Positions 26,045-37,570 of a stretch of DNA of 64,000 bases are shown in pieces. The stretch comes from Sisyra terminalis (taxonomy: Eukaryota > Arthropoda > Insecta > Neuroptera > Sisyridae). Positions within the stretch are counted from its first letter, which is position 1; the number at the start of each line of letters is the position of its first letter. Both the position numbers and the translations under genes were made by a program. A model generated the notes under the pieces. The model searched no databases. It was not told the DNA's origin and worked only from the letters and a program-made list of their open reading frames with translations. The stretch spans positions 33,185,701 to 33,249,700 of the forward strand of contig OY292275.1 in the NCBI GenBank assembly GCA_958496175.1. Direction: 5' to 3'.

Positions 26045-26200
26045 TCGTCTACTAGTGGCCGAGTAGCCAAGCTGGCCGCTCCAAAACTGGTAGATGTTGG
26101 GTTCGAATTTCGTAATGGAGCAATTTTTCAATATTTCTCAATTTACGAATTTTTAATTATCCTAAGACCTCTGCAGTTATAAGGCGACGGTAAATAATAA
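26045..26200 (+). mobile_element. tRNA-derived SINE, copy 2
   Basis: Same family as 15731-15900. A-box-containing GTGGCCGAGTAGCCAAG, B box GGGTTCGAATTTCG, then the shared body (CAATTTACGAATTTTTAAT, TAAGGCGACGGTAAATAA) and an A-rich tail. It has diverged more than copy 1, and its target duplication is not clear. Confidence 0.8.
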
Positions 26201-26629
26201 TAAAAAATAACAAGGAGTTAGTATCTTGAAGTATTCTACACCAACGCAATCTTACGTTGAAATTTACGTTTCCGATTTTACTGATTTCTATTTTTTACAC
26301 ATGAAAAAGCTTTCTAGGATTGTAAGGTTTAGAATGTTTGAAAATTTGATAAAGTTTAAAAGAAATTAACAATTTTTTTATTTAAAAGGTTCATGTTTGA
26401 TTGAAGCTTTTTTTAATCAAAATATAATTTTATATCTTCCATTTAATGTTTAAATGGACGCATACCTAAAGTACAAGTTTCAAATCAATTTGGATAATGG
26501 GGAAATTATATTTTTTTTTAAATTTTTGAAAGGCATAAGATTGTGTATGGAATCTCGGATTTAGCTAATTTTTTGTCACTGTGCTTAAAATTTGTAATGA
26601 GCCTATGTAATATCTTAACTAATTACATC

Positions 26630-26845
26630 GGAAGTTACGGCCTTGCAAAGGATTGCAAATTGGCACTTCTTATTTTTACGAAAATAGGTCACTTTAATCA
26701 GTGTCAGCTTCTAGAAAAGTTTTTTTTAGCTACAAATATGAAATTTTTGGCATTTTGTGTTAGATTAGAATGACCTATTTACGTAAAAATACATAAAGGA
26801 TGTTTTGTGACCCTTCGCAAGGCTGTAAGTCTGCAAGTGATAAGT
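26630..26845. repeat. Imperfect palindrome (foldback element)
   Basis: Left arm AGTTACGGCCTTGCAAAG with TATTTTTACGAAAATAGG and CACTTTAATC; right arm in reverse complement CTTACAGCCTTGCGAAG, TATTTTTACGTAAATAGG and CATTCTAATC. The arms are about 90 bp with a loop of about 35 bp. The open frames on both strands here are by-products of the palindrome. Confidence 0.6.
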
Positions 26846-27351
26846 TTGAAGGTTTAAGTCCAATACAACTTTTAATCATTGCAACAATAATAGGCTGAGT
26901 TCGAAGAGTTTTGTGAAGTTTAAACCAAAATTTTTCAAACATTTGAGAAGCTGAAAAATCATTCTCGTTGTAACCCTTTAACCACACTGGGTATAAATTT
27001 TGTATGCATAAATTTAGCATTTTTAGGTACTTTCAATAAAAATGAAAGGTGTCTTAATTTTATAAGAAAATAAATAATCAACCAAATTACTCGATTGCTT
27101 AAACCAAAACTTTCCAAGTTTTTTTAGTTAGGTCGTAGTAAGTTGAAATATGTGAATGAGATTATATTTTTCTTGTACAATGAGGTGAAGCTTGAATATA
27201 AAAACAATTTTGGATACATACACATTTTTGAACGTTGAAGAAAGATTACCATACCGTAAGTACCTCCCATTGAAGTTACTTCAATAAGCTGTCAGGGTAT
27301 CCAATTTGTACTTGCTTACGATTTGCAATATTTAAGTTGTTTATTTTATAG

Positions 27352-27436
27352 CTGCGAATACCTGAGTTGTCTTCCTGAAGAAGAGGAAGCAAAAGCACCC
27401 TTGTATGCTTGGAGAACCTTTCGATTACATTTTAAT
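27352..27436 (+). CDS. Isolated internal coding exon, gene unknown
   Basis: An 85-nt block between a strong acceptor (TTGTTTATTTTATAG) and a consensus donor (GTAAGT). Only one of three frames is open: one leftover base completes a codon from an upstream exon, then 28 codons run to the donor in phase 0. The peptide begins CEYLSCLPEEEEAKAPLY and ends WRTFRLHFN: an acidic run followed by a basic, aromatic stretch. Base composition is visibly richer in G+C than the flanks. I do not recognise the family. A GTAAGT 98 bp upstream (27259) would need a stop-free frame that is not there, so the neighbouring exons must lie further away. A chance open frame with good splice signals remains possible. Confidence 0.55.
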
Positions 27437-27997
27437 GTAAGTAGTATTATATCCATTGTAAAATTCTTCAAATTGACTAACTGATTAGTTATCATTATGA
27501 AAAATAACTAGGAAGAATAGTAAGTGATTAGATACATTGACAAATTACATTGACTAAAATATATTTGATTTTATTTTGTTTAAAAAAATTAAAAGTTTAA
27601 GCAACGTTAGTTATTGAGTCATAAAATAATAAACGTAGTAGATTGGGTTCAATACTAACTGTTTTAAGTTGCAAACGATATGTTCTAAAATGTTTTGTGC
27701 TATCATTAACAGGTACATAGATTAATAGTTTGTATTGAAAGATTTGCAACTACAAATATTTTAATTTTAAAGCTATTTTTACTGTATGAAAATAAAGACA
27801 CGCGTTTGGGACGCATTATTAAAGTCGTAAAACAAGGGTCAAAAGAATACTGAAATATGTATATTGGCTATAACAACTGAACCCACAAGATGTGTACTAG
27901 GGTAGTCGCAATTTGGGTCAATTTTGAAATTCTAAATCCCGCATGTAAAAAAAAGTTCGAGGTATATAAAAAACAATGTGTGAAAAGTTTGAAACCG

Positions 27998-28207
27998 TTA
28001 AAAAATTTTCTAATGGTGTTTGTGAAGGTTTGAATTTTAAATGGCTAAATGCATGTATTTTGCCAAGTTTTTGGTTATTTATTTCACATACTTATGATAT
28101 TGGTGGGAAAAATCTGAAACTTGACACACATACTGTACTATACATATATTAATGCATTAAGCCATTTAAAACTCAAACCTTCGCAGGCACCAATAGAATT
28201 TTTTTAA
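27998..28207. mobile_element. Palindromic MITE, about 210 bp
   Basis: TIRs of about 50 bp: the left arm contains GAAGGTTTGAATTTTAAATG and the right arm in reverse complement contains GAAGGTTTGAGTTTTAAATG, with TAATGGTGT / TATTGGTGC outside. The core of about 100 bp is unique. It abuts the lower end of the Helitron relic. Confidence 0.7.
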
Positions 28208-28269
28208 ATATATATATATATTTTGACACATTTTTGCAAATGTGTTTGCAAAAATGTGTTTGCAATTGT

Positions 28270-28980
28270 GTCAAAAACTACGGAGGTATCTGAAAATGCA
28301 GAAAATTGTAGTCGATTAAAGTCACACGACACGTCGTTCGGAAAATTGGGATATGTGGAATCAAAATGTCTTCTGCTTTGTATTTTCAATTCAATTTGTA
28401 ACTTCGATAAGGTTGCTCATTAATTTTTTCACCGCAAGTCGGGTGTTATGACCAAAAGGTGGTTGATCTATATATTCCACAACATAAGGATTACTGATCC
28501 AATTTTTAATTGGATTCTGAGGCGGTAACCCGGAGAATTTCAGCGAATTTAAAAATTCTATCCATAATTGAAAACATCATCTTTATTAGTAACGCAATCA
28601 ACCGAATTGCAGGTCTCCAATTCGCCAGTTTTCTTATTTTGAATCTGAATTATCTATTTCATTAATATCATTTTCGTTGACAACGTTTTTTGGGGTCAAT
28701 ATAACACGTTCTCTCAACTAAACATGATTTTTGTAATTTGTAACCAAGTTTGGGAACACCCTCTCGATGAGTTCGGTCTTTGATTTAGTAAAGTGACAAA
28801 ATTGGCAAAGAATGTAATGTATGTAGGTGATGTGTCAACAGAAATTTTGCCATTACCAATATCGAGAAATTGTTTGGAAAACACTTTTCTAAATTAGTTA
28901 TTCTGCAATTCGAATTACATTTTCGAGTTTAATTTGATTGTTTTTAAATATTTCCATACAGTGGACGACTTCAGACATTA
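28270..28980 (-). pseudogene. Helitron Pif1-type helicase relic, C-terminal part
   Basis: On the minus strand, in order from high to low coordinate: CLKSSTVWKYLK near 28970; FSKQFLDIGNGKI near 28865; TELIERVFPNLVTNYKNH near 28780-28730; RERVILTPKN near 28720; SVDCVTNKDDVFNYG near 28600; LKIGS near 28515; NTRL near 28440; and CDFNRLQF near 28315. This matches the order of motifs at the C-terminal end of eukaryotic Helitron helicases. Several stops and frame changes show it is not functional. Confidence 0.8.
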
Positions 28981-28984
28981 AGGA

Positions 28985-29155
28985 TCGACTGCTGTCGATA
29001 AAATAAATGCTTGCTTTAAATTATCAAATATCTGGTACCATATTAATAAACTTCAGATGGAAGAAAACAAGAAAATTGTATTGCTGAACGATCCTTCTGC
29101 TGATGATTTCTCCAAGAAATTAATAAATGGCCGTGTTCATTGTTTGAATTTTTAT
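28985..29155 (+). pseudogene. Inverted fragment of the same Helitron helicase region
   Basis: On the plus strand the stretch reads INACFKLSNIWYHINKLQ then IVLLNDPSADDFSKKL, the segment that on the minus strand reads CLKSSTVWKYLK and FSKQFLDIG just below. The two therefore meet head to head near 28980. The frame then runs into unrelated sequence. Confidence 0.65.
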
Positions 29156-29229
29156 TCAAATTAAGTTTACTAAAACATTATTCAGCGGTTTTGTGAAAAA
29201 GCTAGCAATTATGTAAAAAAATTTGAATG

Positions 29230-29490
29230 AGACGAAATCCCAAAAATTCGAAGGAAATGAAATCAATACGCTCGATTCGTTGACAGGAACATGGTTATTA
29301 CCGATATTCAACATTTGCTTGGGAAATTTTTCAGCAGATTGATCATTCCACAACGCATGCCTTATGTCTCCAACTGAAATTTCTTCACATTGTGCCACAG
29401 ATTTTATGATTTTAAGCAAGTATTTATTTTATTGGTAGAATTCTATCTTGGAATACTTGGCACTGTTTGGGGGAAATCACCAACAATAAA
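29230..29490 (-). pseudogene. Third Helitron helicase fragment (minus strand)
   Basis: On the minus strand: GDFPQTVPSIPR (the GDFRQ.LPV.PRG motif), NTCLKS, NLWHNVKKFQL, LWNDQSAEKFPKQMLNIG, then VLISFPSNF. It covers the same part of the helicase as the other two fragments, so the region holds three copies of one domain segment in two orientations. Confidence 0.75.
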
Positions 29491-30154
29491 ATCATTGCGC
29501 TTTCAAAACATATTGAGTCAATGCGAAGATAGATCTTTCAATAACTATCGTTATATGCCTTTAAGAAAGAGTTACAGACAGTATGAAATTGCCAGCATTG
29601 ACATCAAAGTGTGGGTCACGTGAACTGCCAACTACGGAAAATTCCAAGCCTAATTATTTAAAAACTGATTTTATTCATATTTTTCCGTGTATTATTAAGA
29701 TATGTTAATAGTTAATAGTTAATAATAGTTAATAGTTACTCTGCTATTTGGAGCGATGGTGAATTGAACTAATCATTAATCATCAAAATCAGTCCAGTAA
29801 TTTTTTAGTTAAAAAATGATCTAAATAACCTGACTTTATTTAGTATATTTAAGATATTTGATTTGACAAATCGTATGTACATGTAATAGCAACGTACTTC
29901 AATGAGGAGAATCAATCTGAGGGCAATGCATGCACCAAAATTCATAGCTTCAATAAATTAAATGAATTGTTGACATGCCATTGAATTAACTAATTTTTGT
30001 TTTTTATTAATAATTTTTACTCCCATTGCATAATATAATATTATTATATAATATTGTTCTAATTAAATATTGAACTTCATAATTGTATTCGTATTAGTTT
30101 GTTATTAAAATTATAAATTAAAACTAGCTAAAATATTCGTTCATAAAAAACACT

Positions 30155-30200
30155 ACGTTCAATTCCTGTTAGGCACTACGAAGTTTGCCGGGTCAGCTAG
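30155..30200 (+). mobile_element. Candidate Helitron 3' terminus
   Basis: GGCA...TGCC forms a small hairpin, and GGGTCAGCTAG ends in CTAG followed by T, the CTRR|T arrangement of Helitron 3' ends. Its orientation agrees with the plus-strand helicase fragment 1 kb upstream but not with the minus-strand ones. The 5' TC end was not identified. Confidence 0.35.
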
Positions 30201-30389
30201 TATTTATATATAATTTCAAAAGTGACACCAATTGCAACAACTCCTTAAAGTTAGGAAGTTAGCAAAAAAGTTTTGAAAATTGAAAGTCGGGGGGCTAACT
30301 TTAGGGATCTAATTGCTACCACTCTAATGTGTACCGAAATATTCTGGTGGAGATTCTTGAAATCGTGTAAATTCTGGTATACCATAAGT

Positions 30390-30801
30390 CAGTGTTTCAC
30401 AAAGCATGTACTGCAGCACACTGGTGTACCGTGGTTACTAGTTGGTGTGTGGTGAAAAAATTGAGTTTTGTGAAAAAAATTATAAGCTGCTTAAAACCAA
30501 CACATAGCTGAGAATTATGCTTAGATTTATGGTTACTGATCCAGAGGAAAAGTTTAGATTGATAGTGAAACATTTGCAGCTATATTAATACAAAAAAAAT
30601 GAGCTCTTATTTTCCTCTTGTAGTATTTTCCTTGTATAATTACGAATAAATTAACTTTCATCTAATCGAACATAAAAACTAATTTTTCCTAAATAGATAT
30701 AGCATATTTTTGGGTACATATAAAAAACTGAGTATTCACTACTTCTAAAGTGTTGATTTATTCAAGATGTGCCTTAAATATAAAAATTTTGCAGAACACT
30801 G
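30390..30801. mobile_element. hAT-like element, 412 bp, perfect 8-bp target duplication
   Basis: The left end CAGTGTTTCACAAAG is followed by the hAT-style GCAGCACACTGGTG; the right end in reverse complement is CAGTGTTCTGCAAAA. CCATAAGT is present at 30382-30389 and again at 30802-30809, an exact target-site duplication. No transposase. Confidence 0.85.
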
Positions 30802-30809
30802 CCATAAGT

Positions 30810-33034
30810 CACAAATAATTCTTGTTTTCTAATAAGGAATACAGATTTCCTTAATCGACATACGTTATTACCTTATGACCTTGTGTTTGTTAATTAGTCT
30901 TTACTTGTTTTTCCCAAACACTCACACCTTACCTCGAAAATCAAAACGATTAATCGAAGGAAAATAATTTTTATTTTGTTTTCTTTGCTCTAAAATAGTT
31001 TAGAGTACTTTTTTTTAGAATATTTGAAGTTGGAAATTTTGCCTTAAGATGGTGTTAAGTAAATTTATCATATTGTTGATTAATTATCATAAATTTATAT
31101 ATTTTAAAATACAATTATTATTTAAAATTTAGCTCAAAATTAAATTCACAAATACAAGTTATTTGAATTATTTTTAATCTATACCACTCCTTTTTAATGT
31201 ACAAAATATAATGTTGATCGTTCATAATAAAATTTATGTTAAAGTTTTCATTCCTACGATGCCAATATAAACCTACATGTATGCATTAGTTTGCATATAT
31301 GTATATATAACTAGATACGTTTAATGCACTTTTTAGAAGGGCACTGAAGTTAATGTCATCGCTCTAATCATGTGGAGGGTAAATTGTTTACAACCTTTAT
31401 GTCGACACTATGAAAATGGAAAATGTCATTTTTCAGGATTACATGAATTGACATCGCTTAGAAAAATTTAATTAAAGTCTATATTCATACGAAAATTGCA
31501 TATGTTTTACAGATGCATGATGCAGAGTTTTTCGGGATATATCTATTGTGTTCTCTTCCACTCATGTTTAAGTTTGAGCTATAAACGACACTGTGCGCTA
31601 TTGCAAACATTGGATGATAAATATTCTATAATGTATTTATAATATTTTAAAAGAAAGAATAAAGCTTTAAAGGGCATAATTTTAAAAGTTTCCAATGGTT
31701 TCCTTCTACGTAAATTCAAATTCTACTTAAAAAATATAAATCTTCTTAGTAACGATAGGTTAATTAAAATTATTTTCCTCGTTTAATAAGTAGAAAATAA
31801 TTTCTAAATTATTAACATATCATTAAGTTTATGCCTTTATAGTTAGTTTCAGTTTGATTGAATTGGCCCAACATAGGTCTACACTTACGCCAACTAGTTT
31901 GCATCTGCCTCTAAGGCTAGAAACCACCCTTGGTTGGATTCCAGTGTCAAAGCCGTGAACTAAACTTTTGTAATAGTCCTTTGCAAAAATGCATAACTTA
32001 CAAGTGGAAAATATAAGCAGTAGATTATAAAAATCAGAATCGATTTGGAGTATAAGTCTTTGACTCTTTGTAAGGTTACTAATACTTTTTTTTAAAAATA
32101 TTTGTTAAGAAACTTGGTTCAAGAAACAAGAGGGCCATGAGGTTCAAATTTTGATTTGAAGCGATGGCGGTGAGTTTAACAATGAAAACAATGAAAGTGG
32201 CAAAATTGTTTTTATTGTTGACAATTTTGAAAAATAGAACAAAAAATAAATTATTTAATTTATTATTGAGCCGATCGTCAACCTATAAAGTAATGTTACC
32301 AAGTTTCTTAAAGTAAAGTAATGTACCAAGTTTACCGAAAATAAAAGTTATTGTACCAAATTTATACAAAGAATCACTCAAGTGATCGAAACACTCAAGT
32401 GAGATTAATTTTTTGCTTGAGAAAATAAACAATATTATTTTAGAAGTATTGATTTTTAAAATGGAACTAATATTCTATTTCTTAGACATTTTATACGTCT
32501 TTATTTTTTTTAACTTACTATTATATGAAAATAAATAAAAAATAGTAAATAATGAATATATATATATATATAAGTAATTTCAAAGGATTTTTATTATATT
32601 TGCGTATGTATACAAGGTGTTTGATTTGTTGAGGTAATAATTTTGTAATTCTTTTACTTATAAACATTGAACAACATATCCATTTAACTCTTTCTGAAAT
32701 ATTACGCTGAAAAATTATCAGTAATGATAAAGAAAACTATATTATTAATACAGACACAGTTATAAAGATAATTAATATAATAAATTTTTCAAACCTTGAA
32801 TTCAAAAAAGCAAATTATAACTTAAATTTTTGAAAATAATTTACTTATTATAAAATTTATATTGTAGAGTTAATTGAGTCCTTGCTACTAAAACACTACG
32901 AAAACGCTCTATTTTTCTATTTCTTATGCGCATAAGTGCCAAAATTGACCTAAATATAATGCTGCTGTGTTCCTTTAACAATTTCGATTAGCGAGAAAAA
33001 TTTTAAACTTTGAATTTTACGAAATATATTTGTG
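30810..33034. other. No gene; AT-rich DNA
   Basis: Includes a short (TA)n at 32556-32572 and an unexplained G+C-richer patch at 31865-31965 (CTAAGGCTAGAAACCACCC). Confidence 0.5.
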
Positions 33035-33800
33035 CCAATCGATAGGAAATCGTTAGTCGACGGTTGTGAAAAAATACGTTTTGTTTGTGATAAGATAGTT
33101 TAGTGGTAATTAATTAATACAAAAATTCAATTAACTAATGAATGATATGGTAAGAAATGCATTAAATAAGGTTTTAAGTGTTTCATAAAAACGAAAAGAC
33201 AAGGTTTTTTAAAATAATATTGTAAAATTTAAAAATAAGGAAACAACTTAAATAAAAATAAACAGAACCTCTATCCAACTTAAAAAAATGGAGTCAAACT
33301 TTTCAAAGTTGGCGTTGTGAATTAATAAATGACGCGTTTTTTAATGATATTGTAATAATGCTAGAAAAGTTGGTTTTCACAAATGATAAAAATGTATGTC
33401 TGTATGTATTAATGTTTATGTCGTTTTGGTTTTTGATAATTTGTAGAAGTTAGTTGAGATGAAAAATAACGTACGTGTGGAAAGTAAGTGGAACATTGTT
33501 TCAATTATTAGTTATTTAGAAAAATTGGCCAAAATACAAATAAGAGAAAAAAATAATTTTATAAGTTTCTTTTTTTTTTTGGGTGGAGAAAATTTCTTTT
33601 TCGTTGAGTTCATTCTTGTTTTTATGTTTCAAAATATTTTCGATTGTATATTTCAATTAAAACCATATTTTGTGAATTTTTTACTATATTATTGACTAGT
33701 TAAGTATGTTTTCGTTATTAATTAATTATTACTAAACTATTTTGTTACAATCGAATCGAACTCTTTCTCAAACCTTTACAAAAGATTTCCCATCGATTGG
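33035..33800. mobile_element. TIR element family A, copy 1 (766 bp)
   Basis: The ends CCAATCGATAGGAAATC and (reverse complement) CCAATCGATGGGAAATC are inverted and extend about 45 bp into GGTTTGTGAAAG-like sequence. The interior shares with copy 2 the block TTTGTAGAAGTTAGTTGAGA near 33440 and the CAAAGTTGGC...TTTTCACAAATGATAAA region. The open frames inside are not conserved between copies. No clear target duplication. Confidence 0.7.
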
Positions 33801-35418
33801 GAAAGAAAATATTGGAAATTCTAAATAACAGAGTCTAAGATTGCTAATAAGAGCTTAAGCCACTTTAAACATTTTTTACAAGAAATTAAATTCCGCTTCT
33901 TGCATTCGCATTTTGCTTCAAAAATATACACGTATCTATTATCTGTCAATTCTCAATATAAAAAAAATCATTAGAAAATTAAAACTATAAGATAATAAAA
34001 TCCACATAAATTAGTAAGAAATGTATAAATCATGCGTAAAAATGGAAATTTTAAATGCTAATATTTTTAATTTAAGACCTGACAATGGGTGGAAATTTTT
34101 CGTTCGCGTTCAGAAAGCTATCAAAAATTAAGAAATAAATTTTAATATTTAAATCTGTCATTATCAAAGCATAATGTTACTAAGTTTTATTTTATTAATT
34201 TGAGTTCCTGTTTAAGAAAAGACTACCTCTACAAAAACAGCCATGTAGTATATGATTTCCTTATCAAAAATCTACCAAAAACATTTTTCTTCCTTTAGTC
34301 AAACCAATCAGATATAAGGTATATGGTATTAAGTTACTTTTCTTTTAAATTTGTTTAAGATAAAAGACATATGCTCTTTCAGGACCTAGAAAGAACTCTT
34401 AACAATTTCTTTTGCATATTGTACTCACATCATCTGTATTCGCACGTAAATGACAATTTTACGTAATTACAATATACGTATGATCCTACGAATAAAACTC
34501 ATTATTTTATATCAGGTTTTAATTTTCCCATACTTTGCGCAACAAATACCAACAAAAAAGTTTTCCTCAATAAAACATACGTTATTGTCAAAAGAAAATA
34601 ATCTTTTCAACAATTTTTTACGATTATTTATAAGGTTTTATTGTTTTCTGCCATTGTCACTAAAATATGGATGCGTACTTAATATTTTATATTTTCCTGA
34701 TTTTTACATGTTTTCCTATATACAAAATGAGCTCTAACGTAAGTGCTTTTAAACTTTTTTATGCCACTTGACGTATTACTTGAATTGTTTGTTAAATAAA
34801 AGGTGATTAAATATTATTCGCAAGGTTATTTATTTGTTGCCTACTTTAATCTCAGTTTTTATTTCAACCTTTAGCATTGATAATAAATAATCGAATAACT
34901 AATTTTATATGTAATAGTAAAAGTTAAATGAAAAATTTAGTGTAAAAGTTTTTGTTTTAACTTCTATAAAAAATAAAGTTATAAATACCGGTCAATTATG
35001 ACAGGAACAGTGAAAACAATACATTTTAATATACTTTATATTATTGGATCTACTAGTTCCTATAAAATTTGAATATACACGTATGACCTATGGCCTTAAT
35101 ACAACAAATCATTAAGATCTGATTCACAAAAAAACAAACTAATTGGTAAAATACGAACTTGCTTTTCTTCAAACGATTCAATATGAAATATATTTATAGG
35201 AACTTGCACCTTGATTCCTTAAACTTTTAGGTGTTTTGAAAAATAGGTTTCCTTGAAACCAGGTTTCATTTTTTTTAAAGTTTCTTATTATTTCAGTTAT
35301 GATTATCTTAGTTTTAAACTGTTTCAGGTTGTCCTTAGTTTATTTTTTGTTTAATTATACGAAAGATTTGAAATTAACTGTAATAATAAGTGATAAAATC
35401 CAGATCTCAGTTGATCAA
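33801..35418. other. No gene; AT-rich DNA
   Basis: The 95-codon frame at 34450-34737 is AT-driven with no family resemblance. Confidence 0.55.
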
Positions 35419-35600
35419 TTCATCAAGCGTCTATAAAAAATAATTACAGAATGTGTCAATCATACATAAATTTCAAAATTATAATAAAACACATGATATA
35501 TTTATATATAGTTTATGTATGATTGAAACATTTTGTAATTGATTTAATTTTTTATAGAAGCCTGATGAAGTTACGATGCGCAACGAAACGTAGCTAATTT
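35419..35600. repeat. Foldback repeat with a hammerhead-like CUGAUGA...GAAAC block
   Basis: The arms at 35419-35470 and 35512-35569 are inverted copies: TCAATCATACATAAA, AATTACAGAATGT and TCTATAAAAAAT, with their complements in the other arm. The right arm runs into CTGATGA (35562-35568) and, 16 nt on, GAAAC (35585-35589), the two core boxes of hammerhead ribozymes. The putative stem II is weak (GTT/AAC plus a mismatched CG/CG) and no GUH cleavage triplet in a supporting stem was found. Confidence 0.5.
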
Positions 35601-36495
35601 GGATATTAAAAAACATTAAATAAAAACAAATCGCTCTTCAACAACCTGAATTGTCTTCTTTTTGTAATAATAAGAATATATTGAAAAATATATCTTATAG
35701 AATTTATTGTCTATTGATTCTAAATATTGTATAACAATATTGACAATGTTAAAAAATAAGGAAACAATTATGAATGATTTTAACTTTATAAGAATGTAAT
35801 TCTTCTTTCACTTTAATTCAAACTAAGTTCACCTGAAATAATTCTTTTTCACTATTTTCAATTCCTTGTTGTCATAAGAAGGGAATTATAACTCTTATGG
35901 AACTTGACAAAAAGCTTTTCGCAAAAATTCCCGTATACCTTTTACTGTTTTCGGTTATAATTAAGATATATTAGAGATAGTAAAAGATTTGCTTAAAATA
36001 CACTTTTAATTTCTTAGTAAAACTATTTTCATGAAATTGTAGTTGTATGAAATTGGTTTCATCAATGAACGAAATCTTTGAACTTTTAGAGTAATAATAA
36101 ACCATTTGGAAGGGTAAAGGATCAAATATATCGTTAGTTATGTAATAATTGTACAAATGGGTATTATAAGTGAAAACTAAGTGAAAAGCTCGAGCTATTT
36201 GATATGCGTCAGACGTTTTATATTTGTAAAAGCATACATTGTCTTAGATTTATCGTAAAAACGATTTGGAGTGGGACAGATTCTAATAAAGAAAATTTCT
36301 CTAAATTTACTAACGGCTTTTTTTTAAAATTTCGAGAATTGGTAGATGATAGTCATATCCATAGAGGTGGCATTTTTTTTTTTTAAGAAATGTTTAAAAT
36401 GGGTCAGAGCTTATTGGCAATTTTAGATACTCTCGCATAACCTGCTGATTAGCTACTATAGTTGCAAAGTTTGAAATTTCCGAAATTGTCTTTAA

Positions 36496-37548
36496 CCAAT
36501 CGATGGGAAATCATTTATAGAGGTTTGTGTCGAAATAGTTTAGTAGTAACTGATTAGTTACGAAAATTTAATCAAAAAATGAAGAAAAAAATGAATTTAT
36601 GAAATTATTATATTATTTTAGTTTTTATTTCACCCAATTTTTTCCAAATAAGCAACAATGGAAAGAATATTCAAGAGTAATGTTTTTACACGTTCATACA
36701 TTTTCATCATTTATGAAAACCAACTTTTCTTACAATGATTTTTAATCTTAAAAAACCCGTTATTTATCAATTCACAATGCCAACTTTGAAAAAATAATTG
36801 TTAGAACATTTAACTTTAAAGCAGGCCATTCACGCTCCGACTTGTAGTACTGCAAGGTGGATCTTCTAGTGGGATCGCCTAAATGATCCGACTAAATATC
36901 CAACATCCAACAACACACATGGTTCGACTTTAGATCCAACTTCGAAAGTCGCACCACAAGTTGGAGCGTGAAGGGCCTGCTTAACAAATTATGAAAACGT
37001 ATGTGATAATAACGCATAAACTTTATGTATAAAGTATTGTTTTCATTGTTAGTAATTTGAAGAAGTTGGCTGAAACGAGAAGTGTGGAAAATATTGGCTT
37101 AATCCTCAAAAACACAAAATGTGCCATTTCACATTATCCAGTTTATAAAATTAATGTGAGAAAAGTTAATTTTCACAAACGTTATAAATGCATGTATAAA
37201 AAGCATTTGGTATGTTTTTTCGATTTTTGGTTACTTGGAAAAGTTTGCAGAAATACAAAAAAAAGAGAAAAAAAAAACTTTATCAATCCCGTTTTGTTCT
37301 AGCTTTTTGAGTGGGAGGGAAGTTAATTTTTGTTTTAGTTATTTCCGTGTTTTTAAGTTTTACCATATTATTAAAAAAATCCTGAATTTTCGTTTTCGTA
37401 AATCACTTAAAACCCTATTTTATGATTTTTTAGTAAATCATTCATCAGGTAATTACATTTCTGTAATTTATTAATTACCATTAAACTTTTTGTCCCAAAC
37501 GAAACAAATTCTTTCACAAACGTCTACCAACAATTTCCCATCGGTTGG
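36496..37548. mobile_element. TIR element family A, copy 2 (1053 bp, interrupted)
   Basis: The ends CCAATCGATGGGAAATC and (reverse complement) CCAACCGATGGGAAATT match copy 1. Shared interior words include TTTGAAGAAGTTGGCTGA near 37056. It is interrupted by the small MITE at 36820-36981. Without that insert it is about 890 bp. Part of the interior (CATTTATGAAAACCAACTTT near 36710) is inverted relative to copy 1. Confidence 0.7.
36820..36981. mobile_element. 162-bp MITE nested in family A copy 2
   Basis: TIRs AGCAGGCCATTCACGCTCC and (reverse complement) AGCAGGCCCTTCACGCTCC, continuing into GACTTGT / AACTTGT; nearly the whole element is palindromic. It is flanked by TAA on both sides (or by TTAA with an offset), suggesting a PIF/Harbinger or piggyBac-type origin. 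It is markedly G+C richer than the host element. Confidence 0.8.
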
Positions 37549-37570
37549 TAGTAGTTGGAAGTAGGACAAA

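Noticed and set aside
32150..32175. ATGGCG followed by GTGAGT, resembling a start codon and donor
   Set aside because: Two codons only, with no promoter-like upstream sequence; likely coincidence.
34450..34737. 95-codon frame
   Set aside because: Aromatic and leucine-rich translation typical of AT-rich chance frames; not conserved in any repeat copy.
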